Positions 1-5,595 of a stretch of DNA of 7,713 nucleotides are shown piece by piece. The stretch comes from Thioalkalivibrio sp. Lineage in GTDB: Bacteria > Pseudomonadota > Gammaproteobacteria > Ectothiorhodospirales > Ectothiorhodospiraceae. The notes under the pieces were generated by a model. That model saw only the letters and a list, made by a program, of their open reading frames with translations. It searched no databases and was not told the origin of the DNA. The stretch lies in contig PWRV01000275.1 of NCBI GenBank assembly GCA_003563455.1, forward strand, positions 1 through 7,713. Reading direction: 5' to 3'. Each line of letters starts with the position of its first letter. Position 1 is the first letter of the stretch. Made by a program: the position numbers and the translations under genes.

Positions 1-450
1 CGCTCGCGTCTCGGGGCGGTCGCGGCGCTGGGTTCGTTCGGCTTTACCGTCGCGCTGGTGTTCGTGCTGTTCAGCGCGCTGGATGTGGGCATCACGCAGA
101 TCCTGGTCGAGACGCTGACGGTGATCCTGCTGGTGCTGGTGCTGTTCCGCCTGCCCGGGTTCCTGGGCCTGTCTCCCTGGTGGGTCAAGCTGCGCGATGC
201 GACGGTCGCGCTCGCCGCCGGCGGTATGGTGACGTTGCTCATCCTCAGTACGCACAGCGCGCGCGAGTTCGATTCCATCGCGCAGGAGCTGGTCGAATGG
301 TCCGTGCCGGAGGGCTACGGCCGCAACGTGGTGAACGTGATCCTGGTCGATTTCCGGGCGCTGGATACGCTGGGTGAGATCTTCGTGCTCGCGCTGGCGG
401 CCGTGGGCGTCTACGCGATGATCCGCTTCCGCGCGGAGGACCGTCGATGA
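1..450 (+). CDS. mrpA: Na+/H+ antiporter subunit MrpA, C-terminal 149 residues (5' end outside window)
   Basis: This frame is open from the first base to the TGA at 448-450, so the gene begins upstream of the window; full MrpA is usually about 770-950 residues. The visible part is the MrpA tail, the region related to the MbhD/MbhE subunits of membrane-bound hydrogenases. It starts with hydrophobic segments leading into the family-typical phrase ILVETLTVILLVLVL (about fragment residues 34-48), then a hydrophilic stretch, then the highly conserved NVVNVILVDFRALDTLGEI (about 109-127) and a last membrane helix. MrpA is the large NuoL-like subunit of the heteromeric cation/proton antiporter in the cytoplasmic membrane. 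The stop overlaps the mrpB start as ATGA, indicating translational coupling. The following gene is a separate MrpB, so this is the unfused group-1 arrangement. The identification rests on the tail motif and operon order, both clear. Confidence 0.93.
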   Translation, partial: RSRLGAVAALGSFGFTVALVFVLFSALDVGITQILVETLTVILLVLVLFRLPGFLGLSPWWVKLRDATVALAAGGMVTLLILSTHSAREFDSIAQELVEWSVPEGYGRNVVNVILVDFRALDTLGEIFVLALAAVGVYAMIRFRAEDRR

Positions 451-872
451 ACATGCAATCGCTGATCCTGCGCACGGCGGGGAATTTCCTGCTGCCGCTG
501 CTGCTGCTCTTTTCGGTGTTCCTGCTGCTGCGCGGCCACGACGAGCCGGGTGGCGGGTTCATCGCCGGCCTGGTCGCGGCCGGTGCAATCGTGCTGTACC
601 TGTTTGCGATGGACATCGCCGATGCGCGGCGGGTGCTGCGCGTGGATCCGCGCGACCTGCTGGGCGCCGGGATGGCCATTGCCGTGCTCAGCGGCGCACC
701 GGCGGCGTTTCTGGGCCAGCCGTATTTCACCGCGCAGTGGTGGGAGTTCGCGTTGCCCGGTGGCGGGGAACTGAAACTGAGCACGGTACTGATCTTCGAT
801 ATCGGGGTGTACCTGGTGGTCGTGGGCGCGGTGCTGACGATCATCCTGAACCTGGCCGAGGCGGAGGACTGA
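447..872 (+). CDS. mrpB: Na+/H+ antiporter subunit MrpB
   Basis: This 141-residue membrane protein is a small integral subunit of the Mrp antiporter and is needed for assembly of the complex. After a hydrophobic first helix (about residues 11-28) comes the subunit signature GHDEPGGGFIAGL (30-42), then further helices at about 43-56, 71-87 and 112-135. A periplasm-side loop rich in Trp and Phe (about 92-108) lies between them. The length matches the family. The ATG overlaps the mrpA stop (ATGA), and a GGAGGA ribosome binding site at 435-440 sits 6 bases upstream, inside the end of mrpA, which fixes the start. In group-2 operons this domain is fused to MrpA; here it is free-standing. Confidence 0.95.
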   Translation: MNMQSLILRTAGNFLLPLLLLFSVFLLLRGHDEPGGGFIAGLVAAGAIVLYLFAMDIADARRVLRVDPRDLLGAGMAIAVLSGAPAAFLGQPYFTAQWWEFALPGGGELKLSTVLIFDIGVYLVVVGAVLTIILNLAEAED

Positions 873-874
873 CG

Positions 875-1222
875 ATGGAAATCGTGATGGCCTTCGTGAT
901 CGGCTTCCTGTATGCGGCGGCGCTGTACATGATGCTGCGCCGCTCCATCGTGAAACTCGTGATCGGTCTGGTGCTGCTGTCGAACGCCGCCAACCTCGTG
1001 ATCTTCACGGCCGCCGGGCTGGTGCGCGGCGCTCCACCGCTGATCTACCCGGGGGAACTGCTGCCACCGAGCGCTAGCGCCGACCCGCTCGCGCAGGCGC
1101 TGATCCTGACCGCGATCGTGATCGGGTTCGGGGTGCTGGCCTTCGCCGTCGTGCTGATTCACCGCGCCTACGAGGTGGTCGGTGCCGATGACATGGATCA
1201 GATGAAGGATACGGATACATGA
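875..1222 (+). CDS. mrpC: Na+/H+ antiporter subunit MrpC (NuoK-like)
   Basis: This 115-residue, three-helix membrane protein is homologous to NuoK of complex I and lies at the interface between the MrpA and MrpD antiporter modules. Visible motifs are IGLVLLSNAANLVIF (30-44), which carries the family's Asn-rich second helix, and DPLAQALILTAIVIGFG (70-86), the most conserved MrpC signature, followed by a third helix running to about residue 97. The C-terminal 15 residues are acidic and cytoplasmic. The frame is open well upstream of this ATG inside mrpB, but I chose 875 because GGAGGA at 863-868 lies 6 bases before it and the protein then begins like other MrpC proteins. It starts 2 bases after the mrpB stop and overlaps mrpD as ATGA. 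Confidence 0.94.
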   Translation: MEIVMAFVIGFLYAAALYMMLRRSIVKLVIGLVLLSNAANLVIFTAAGLVRGAPPLIYPGELLPPSASADPLAQALILTAIVIGFGVLAFAVVLIHRAYEVVGADDMDQMKDTDT

Positions 1223-2754
1223 GCGCGTACATTGACGCGCTGATCGCGCTTCCCATCATCATCCCCCTGCTGGCCGGGGCGCTGTCCCTGGTCTTCTGGC
1301 GCTCGCACGCGGCGCAGCGGTGGATGGGCGTGCTGGGCACGCTGCTCCTGCTGATCGTCTCGGTGCACCTGCTGCTGGAGACCTGGGAGCAGGATCACCT
1401 GGTGATGCACATGGGCGGCTGGCATGCGCCGTTCGGCATCGTGCTGGTCTCCGACATGCTCGCCGCGATCATGGTGATCCTGACCGGGATCATCGGCTTC
1501 GCGACGGCGGTGTACTCGCTGTCCGACATCGGCGAGCGGCACGAGCGCTTCGGCTACTACCCGCTGTTCCACCTGCTGCTTGCGGGTGTGAACGGTGCCT
1601 TCCTTACCGGCGACATCTTCAACCTGTACGTGTGGTTCGAGGTGATGCTGGTCGCGTCCTTCGCGCTGCTGATTCTGGGCGGCGAGCGGGCGCAGATGGA
1701 GGGCGCGATCAAGTACGTGACGCTGAACCTCGTCTCGTCGATGCTGTTCCTGACCGCGATCGGCCTGCTCTACGGCCTGACCGGCACGCTGAACATGGCG
1801 GACATCGCCGTGCGGCTGGGCGAGGTCGAGGACACCGGCCTGGTCACCGTGATCGCGATGCTCTTCATGGTGTCCTTCGGGATCAAGGCGGCGGCCTTCC
1901 CGTTGTTCTTCTGGCTGCCGGCGTCCTACCACACGCCGAAGGTCGCGGTGTCGGCGCTGTTCGCGGGCATGCTGACCAAGGTCGGCGTGTACGCGCTGTT
2001 CCGTGTCTTCACGCTGATCTTCGACCAGGACGTGGACTACACGCACGAGATCCTGCTGTGGATCGCGATGCTCACGATGCTGACCGGGGTGCTTGGCGCG
2101 GCGGCCCAGTTCGAGTTTCGCCGGATCCTCTCCTTCCACATCATCAGCCAGATCGGCTACATGATTCTGGGGCTGGCGCTGTTCACGCCGCTGGCGATTC
2201 TCGGTGGCGTGTTTTACATCCTGCACCACATCATCGTGAAGGCAAATCTGTTCCTGATCAGTGGTCTGACCTATCAACTGAAGGGATCACACGAGCTCAA
2301 GGAACTGGGCGGGCTGTACCGCTCGCACCCGATGCTCGGGCTGCTGTTCATGGTCCCGGCATTGTCGCTGGCCGGTCTGCCGCCGCTGGCGGGGTTCTTT
2401 GCGAAGTTCATCATCATTCGCGCGGGCATCGAGGTCGAGGCGTGGCTCGCGGTGGGGGTGGCGCTCGTGGTGGGCCTGCTCACCCTCTACTCGATGGTGA
2501 AGATCTGGAACGAGGTGTTCTGGAAGGCACAACCGGCGGGCATCGGACCGGCGCGGTCCCCGGGCCGGTCACTGTTCTGGATGTGGCCGCCGATCATCGG
2601 TCTCGCGCTGACGACCGTGGCGATCGGGCTCTATGGTCAGCCGGTCTTCGAGATGGCTGAACGCTCGGCGGAGCAACTGCTCGACACCTCGCGCTACATC
2701 GAGGCGGTGCTCGGTGCGGACTACATCGAGTCCCTGCAGGAGATGCGGCGATGA
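1219..2754 (+). CDS. mrpD: Na+/H+ antiporter subunit MrpD (NuoM/NuoN-like)
   Basis: This 511-residue polytopic membrane protein is the second antiporter-type subunit of Mrp and carries a proton path like that of complex I NuoM. Charged residues expected in the channel are visible: Glu141 in the helix LYVWFEVMLVASF, Lys223 in GIKAAAFPLFFWLP, Lys254 in MLTKVGVYALF, His336/His337 and Lys341 in ILHHIIVKANLFL, and Lys396 in AGFFAKFII. The conserved loop PASYHTPKVAVSALFAG (234-250) and the region RRILSFHIISQIGYM (301-315) are typical. The length is normal (about 490-510). It overlaps mrpC at its start and mrpE at its end, each as ATGA. AAGGA at 1205-1209, 9 bases upstream, serves as ribosome binding site. 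All key residues are present, so the antiporter should be functional. Confidence 0.97.
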   Translation: MSAYIDALIALPIIIPLLAGALSLVFWRSHAAQRWMGVLGTLLLLIVSVHLLLETWEQDHLVMHMGGWHAPFGIVLVSDMLAAIMVILTGIIGFATAVYSLSDIGERHERFGYYPLFHLLLAGVNGAFLTGDIFNLYVWFEVMLVASFALLILGGERAQMEGAIKYVTLNLVSSMLFLTAIGLLYGLTGTLNMADIAVRLGEVEDTGLVTVIAMLFMVSFGIKAAAFPLFFWLPASYHTPKVAVSALFAGMLTKVGVYALFRVFTLIFDQDVDYTHEILLWIAMLTMLTGVLGAAAQFEFRRILSFHIISQIGYMILGLALFTPLAILGGVFYILHHIIVKANLFLISGLTYQLKGSHELKELGGLYRSHPMLGLLFMVPALSLAGLPPLAGFFAKFIIIRAGIEVEAWLAVGVALVVGLLTLYSMVKIWNEVFWKAQPAGIGPARSPGRSLFWMWPPIIGLALTTVAIGLYGQPVFEMAERSAEQLLDTSRYIEAVLGADYIESLQEMRR

Positions 2755-3224
2755 TCGCGCTGATCTGGAATATCGCGCTGGCGCTGATCTGGATGGCGCT
2801 GACCGGGTCCTTCACCGGCGCGAATTTGCTGCTCGGATTCGTGCTGGGCTACGTGGTGCTGGGGCTGACGCTCGGGCGCAAGCCCGCCTTCCGGAAGTAC
2901 CTGGTGAAGGTCCCGCAGTTCTTCGGCTTTCTCGGCTACTTCTTCTGGGAGCTGCTTCTCTCGAACCTGAAGGTCGCCCACGACGTGCTGACGCCGACGC
3001 ATCACATGAGCCCCGGCGTGATCGCGATGCCGCTGGACGCGGAAACCGATGGCGAGATCACCATCGTCGCGAACCTGATCTCGCTGACGCCGGGGACGCT
3101 GAGCCTGGACGTGTCGAGCGACAAGAAGGTGCTCTACATCCACGTGATGTATCTGGACGATCGCGATGCGGTGATCCGGAGCATCAAGGTCCTGGAGGCG
3201 CGCGCGCTCCAGGTGCTGCGCTGA
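2751..3224 (+). CDS. mrpE: Na+/H+ antiporter subunit MrpE
   Basis: This 157-residue subunit has two or three N-terminal membrane segments (about residues 4-42 and 54-72) and a cytoplasmic C-terminal domain. The signature of the soluble domain is SLTPGTLSLDVS (111-122), followed by LYIHVMYLDD (128-137), both strongly conserved in MrpE/MnhE. MrpE has no complex I counterpart and belongs to the MrpEFG part of the antiporter, which is required for activity. The ATG overlaps the mrpD stop as ATGA, and AGGAG at 2738-2742 precedes it by 8 bases. The length is normal for the family and nothing in the sequence suggests damage. Confidence 0.95.
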   Translation: MIALIWNIALALIWMALTGSFTGANLLLGFVLGYVVLGLTLGRKPAFRKYLVKVPQFFGFLGYFFWELLLSNLKVAHDVLTPTHHMSPGVIAMPLDAETDGEITIVANLISLTPGTLSLDVSSDKKVLYIHVMYLDDRDAVIRSIKVLEARALQVLR

Positions 3225-3233
3225 GGAACCGGT

Positions 3234-3509
3234 ATGTTCGACTACGCGATCTTCCTCGCCTATGCACTGCTCAGCCTGGCGCTGGTGCTGAGTTTCGTGC
3301 GCCTCGTGCTGGGGCCGACGCTCCCGGACCGCGTCGTGGCGCTGGAACTTCTGGCATCGCTCACCGTGGGTTTCATTGGCGTGGCGGTGGTGGCGACCGG
3401 CCGGTCCGCTTACCTGGACGTGGCGATGGTGCTGGCGCTGACCGCCTTCCTCGCGGCGATCGCCTTCGCGCGCTACCTCGAGAAGGGAGGACACCGCAGT
3501 GATGACTGA
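3234..3509 (+). CDS. mrpF: Na+/H+ antiporter subunit MrpF
   Basis: This 91-residue, three-helix membrane protein carries the MrpF signature RLVLGPTLPDRVVALELL (23-40), with Asp32-Arg33 between the first and second helices, and a third helix beginning at YLDVAMVLALTAFLA (60-74). The Asp in this motif lies in the region implicated in sodium or proton handling at the MrpE/F/G interface. Its ribosome binding site AGGAA (3224-3228) starts at the last base of the mrpE stop codon, 5 bases before the ATG; the gap to mrpE is 9 bases. The 3' end overlaps mrpG by 11 bases. Length and topology are typical. Confidence 0.94.
   Translation: MFDYAIFLAYALLSLALVLSFVRLVLGPTLPDRVVALELLASLTVGFIGVAVVATGRSAYLDVAMVLALTAFLAAIAFARYLEKGGHRSDD
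3485..3491 (+). promoter_or_regulatory. mrpG ribosome binding site, inside mrpF
   Basis: GGGAGGA lies within the last codons of mrpF. It is 7 bases from the GTG at 3499 and 10 bases from the ATG at 3502, so spacing favours the GTG, though either could be used; the products differ by a single residue. Confidence 0.7.
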
Positions 3510-3921
3510 GGGACTGACCGCCATCTTCCTGGTGGCTGGAGCCGGTTTCATGCTCATCGCCGCCCTCGGGCTGCTGCGCATGCCGGACCTGCTCACCCGC
3601 ATGCACGCGACCACCAAGGCGGGCGTGCTGGGCGCCGGCCTGATCATGGTGGGTGCGGCCATCTACATTGGCCAGCTCACGGTGGTGGTGAAGGCGGTTG
3701 CCGTGGTGGCGTTCCTGGTCCTGACCGCGCCGATCGCCGCCCATGCCATCGGACGGGCCGGTTATTTCATGGGCGTGCCGCTATGGTCGAAGACGCACAC
3801 CGATGAACTCGAAGGCCGTTACGACCCGGAAACCCACACGCTCGCGTCGTCGGACAAGCCGCCCGGGGATGCCACTGCGAAGGCGGAAAAGGATCGCGGC
3901 AGGGACGAACCGGGCAGCTGA
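3499..3921 (+). CDS. mrpG: Na+/H+ antiporter subunit MrpG, last gene of the operon
   Basis: This 140-residue subunit completes the Mrp complex. It has three membrane helices (about residues 6-27, 43-58 and 62-86) and the two MrpG signatures: GLLRMPDLLTRMHATTKAG (24-42) and LTAPIAAHAIGRAGY (75-89). A hydrophilic, charged cytoplasmic tail of about 45 residues follows (96-140), rich in Asp, Glu, Lys and Pro. Tails of variable length are common in MrpG and this one looks unstructured. The first codon is GTG at 3499 immediately followed by ATG at 3502, and the reading overlaps mrpF by 11 bases, so translation is probably coupled. No further gene follows on this strand before convergent repeats and a hairpin, which marks the end of the operon. 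Confidence 0.94.
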   Translation: MMTEGLTAIFLVAGAGFMLIAALGLLRMPDLLTRMHATTKAGVLGAGLIMVGAAIYIGQLTVVVKAVAVVAFLVLTAPIAAHAIGRAGYFMGVPLWSKTHTDELEGRYDPETHTLASSDKPPGDATAKAEKDRGRDEPGS

Positions 3922-3991
3922 GGCAGTACGATCCACACGAATGGGATGACGCTTCGCTGGGGGCGAAAGGCGGTATTCGAGGGAGCGTTTC

Positions 3992-4068
3992 TGTAGGAGC
4001 TCACCCTGTGCGCGAAGCGGCGCTTGCGGCGCCCCAAGGCCCATTCGCTTGCATGGCAGGCTCCTGCG
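3992..4068. repeat. Two inverted REP-like repeats (BIME-like unit)
   Basis: A 25-base unit at 3992-4016 on the plus strand begins TGTAGGAGC and ends GCGAA. A second unit at 4044-4068 on the minus strand begins CGCAGGAGC and ends GCGAA. By my count the two match at 16 of 25 positions without gaps, and they are separated by 27 bases. The GTAGGAGC...GCGAA pattern resembles the REP elements scattered between genes in pseudomonads and related gammaproteobacteria, and inverted pairs of this kind are called BIMEs. The second unit also contains the short palindrome GCAGG-CT-CCTGC (4056-4067). The position between two convergent genes is typical. The REP assignment is from memory of the consensus; the repeat pair itself is seen directly. 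Confidence 0.65.
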
Positions 4069-4080
4069 GGCGTCGGGGCC

Positions 4081-4116
4081 GGTCGCGGGGGGCGGGCGAT
4101 CCCGCCCCCCGCGACC
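4081..4116. terminator. Perfect 16-bp GC hairpin between convergent mrpG and SOR-like gene
   Basis: The arms at 4081-4096 and 4101-4116 are exact reverse complements (16 bp, nearly all G:C), with the four-base loop CGAT. It lies 160 bases after the mrpG stop and 23 bases beyond the 3' end of the minus-strand gene. No T-tract follows on either strand, so it is not a textbook intrinsic terminator. A role as a bidirectional transcript end or RNA 3' stabiliser is inferred from position and strength. Confidence 0.6.
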
Positions 4117-4138
4117 AGTCGCCAGGCCGCGTAGGGCG

Positions 4139-4588
4139 TCAGGCTGCGTACCGGGCCTTCGCCTCGCGTGCCGCCTGGGCCTCTTCCGCCGAGTAGGCGG
4201 CGCCGGACCAGAGCATCTCGTAGGCGATCTCCTCGTTGCCGTTCTCGCACAGCTCGAGCACTTCCTGGAACAGCGGCTGGAAGGTCTCGCTGCGGTGCGA
4301 CTCCTCGTGCTCGTCGAAGGAACGCCAGAAGGTGATGATCAAGGCCTCGCGATCCTTCAGCGGGCTGTCTACCGGCTGACCGATGGTCGAGCCTTCGTTG
4401 GACACCGCACCCGAGTTCATCGCGACGAAACCACCGACGAATCCGCTGTCAGAGTGATACGTCTTTACGTTCTCGCAGAGCATGGCCACACGCTCCTGCA
4501 GGTCGTCGACCGTGTATTCCGGCTTGATGATCACGCGGTTGAGGGTCACGACGCCGTCGGTTGGGAAGTTGCTGATGAGTTGACTCAT
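4139..4588 (-). CDS. Half-length sulfur oxygenase reductase-like protein (single ABM/ferredoxin-like domain)
   Basis: This 149-residue soluble protein has no signal peptide. The predicted order is strand 13-22, helix 26-44, strand 49-60, loop, strand 81-90, helix 91-117, strand 121-132: the beta-alpha-beta-beta-alpha-beta fold of ABM monooxygenases and of each half of sulfur oxygenase reductase (SOR). The block TFWRSFDEHEESHR (86-99) closely resembles the archaeal SOR block TFWKDWKDHEEMHR as I recall it, where the two His bind catalytic non-haem iron. Here these are His94 and His98, and Glu124 in YEMLW matches the third ligand. Cys38 lies near the SOR catalytic Cys but about three residues out of register. 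SOR is about 310 residues, so this equals only its iron-binding N-terminal half. A strong ribosome binding site, GAGGAGG (4594-4600), sits 5 bases upstream. Alternative: a generic ABM-domain protein. It is surely a gene; the function is inferred. Confidence 0.9.
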   Translation of the reverse strand: MSQLISNFPTDGVVTLNRVIIKPEYTVDDLQERVAMLCENVKTYHSDSGFVGGFVAMNSGAVSNEGSTIGQPVDSPLKDREALIITFWRSFDEHEESHRSETFQPLFQEVLELCENGNEEIAYEMLWSGAAYSAEEAQAAREAKARYAA

Positions 4589-4630
4589 GACTGCCTCCTC
4601 TGCTGCGTTACGCCCCCCGACCGGAGGCGT

Positions 4631-4659
4631 TTCTGCATATCGATAGGTGCTAATATAAT
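4631..4659 (+). promoter_or_regulatory. Possible mazG promoter, overlapping the divergent promoter
   Basis: A perfect TATAAT lies at 4654-4659 on the plus strand and shares bases with the -10 of the divergent gene. The best-spaced -35 (TTCTGC, 4631-4636, 17-base spacer) matches the consensus poorly. Transcription would start near 4666, about 50 bases before mazG. Use of this site is inference. Confidence 0.4.
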
Positions 4660-4679
4660 TAACCTACTGCAACAGTCAA
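4652..4679 (-). promoter_or_regulatory. Sigma70-type promoter of the SOR-like gene
   Basis: Read on the minus strand, TTGACT (4674-4679) and TATATT (4652-4657) each match the -35 and -10 consensus at 5 of 6 bases, with a 16-base spacer. This is an unusually AT-rich island in GC-rich DNA. Transcription would begin near 4645, giving a leader of about 57 bases before the ATG at 4588. It is the best promoter in the window. Confidence 0.7.
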
Positions 4680-4717
4680 GAATTCCCATGCTCGCCGTCG
4701 AGCATTAGACTGCGGGC

Positions 4718-5524
4718 ATGAAGATTGACGATTCGGACCCGATGCGCCGCCTGCGCGCAATCATGGCGCGTCTGCGCGACCCGGTTCAGGGCTGCCCCTG
4801 GGATCGGGCGCAGACGCCGGAAACCATCGTGCCGTACACCCTCGAGGAGGCCTATGAGGTCGGCGAGGCGATCGCGGGCGGCGACGCGGAGGTGATTCGC
4901 GCCGAACTCGGCGATCTCCTGTTCCAGGTGGTGTTCCAGGCGCGGCTCGGCGAAGAGGCGGGGCGTTTCGATTTTGATGACATTGCGCGGGCGATCGGCG
5001 ACAAGCTGTGGCGGCGGCATCCGCATGTGTTCGGCGCGACAGCGTTTGCCGACGATCAGCAACGCGAGATCGCGTGGGAGTCGGCCAAGGCCGAGGAACG
5101 CCGGGAACGGGAACGCCACAGCGGGATGGACGATATCCCGCTGGCGATGCCGGCGCTGGCGCGGGCGGTGAAGCTTCAGCGACGCGCCCGGCGCGTGGGT
5201 TTCGACTGGGATCATGCCGCGGCAGTGCTCGAGCGCATCCGTGCGGAGATCGACGAGGTGCAGGCGGCGCAGGAGCAGGGCGGACGTCCGGAGCGCGTGA
5301 CCGACGAAGTGGGCGACGTGCTGTTCACGGTCGCGAACTGGGCCCGCCACCTGGGCGTGGATCCGGAGGCCGCGCTGCGGGGCAGCAACCGGAAATTCGA
5401 GCGCCGCTTCCGCGCGATGGAGACGCTCGCCGCCGCACGCGGTCAGGATCTCTCGCAGCTCGATCTCCAGGCACTCGACGGCCTGTGGAGTGAGGTCAAG
5501 GAACGCGAGGCGGGCGAGCCCTGA
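4718..5524 (+). CDS. mazG: Nucleoside triphosphate pyrophosphohydrolase MazG
   Basis: This 268-residue cytoplasmic enzyme hydrolyses (d)NTPs to the monophosphate and pyrophosphate, a house-cleaning role that in E. coli also affects ppGpp-linked stress and survival. It has the full two-domain MazG architecture. The N-terminal domain holds GCPWDRAQT (25-33), the metal-binding EEAYE (43-47) and ELGDLLFQVVFQARL (63-77), then RRHPHVFG. The second domain holds VGFDW, EIDEV, EVGDVLFTVANWARHLG and KFERRFRAME. The Glu and Asp ligands are present in the first domain. Length matches E. coli MazG (263), and the chosen ATG adds about five residues relative to it. The Shine-Dalgarno sequence is weak (only GCGGGC directly upstream). 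An internal ATG at 4742 is possible but would trim conserved N-terminal sequence. The gene lies 71 bases before the reductase gene and may share its transcript. Confidence 0.96.
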   Translation: MKIDDSDPMRRLRAIMARLRDPVQGCPWDRAQTPETIVPYTLEEAYEVGEAIAGGDAEVIRAELGDLLFQVVFQARLGEEAGRFDFDDIARAIGDKLWRRHPHVFGATAFADDQQREIAWESAKAEERRERERHSGMDDIPLAMPALARAVKLQRRARRVGFDWDHAAAVLERIRAEIDEVQAAQEQGGRPERVTDEVGDVLFTVANWARHLGVDPEAALRGSNRKFERRFRAMETLAAARGQDLSQLDLQALDGLWSEVKEREAGEP

Positions 5525-5595
5525 GAGGACATCGGTCTGCGTCTGCTCCAGGCATTCACCATGGCTCCCGGGGAGCCCGGAAACAAGGATCCATC

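Noticed and set aside
245..1162. Minus-strand frame of 305 codons across mrpA-mrpC
   Set aside because: It overlaps three clear genes, its composition is Ser/Arg/Pro-rich, and it has no domain.
1198..2277. Long minus-strand open frame (359 codons) opposite mrpD
   Set aside because: The product is a low-complexity His/Gln/Arg/Asp-rich string with no domain. It is the antisense shadow of a membrane-protein gene in GC-rich DNA.
1320..2660. Plus-strand frame of 446 codons inside mrpD
   Set aside because: It is very rich in Arg, Ala, Gly and Asp, lacks any motif, and lies wholly within the well-supported mrpD.
2633..3662. Overlapping long frames on both strands across mrpD-mrpG (2633-3502 plus, 2721-3662 minus)
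   Set aside because: Out-of-frame readings of mrp genes with no recognisable protein content.
4049..4708. Plus-strand frame of 219 codons opposite the SOR-like gene
   Set aside because: It runs through the GC hairpin and the promoter island, and its residues mirror the antisense of a gene with a strong ribosome binding site and a recognisable fold.
5563..5577. Inverted repeat GGCTC/GAGCC between mazG and the reductase gene as a terminator
   Set aside because: Only 5 bp with no T-tract, and it lies close to the ribosome binding site. It is too weak to split the two genes into separate transcripts.
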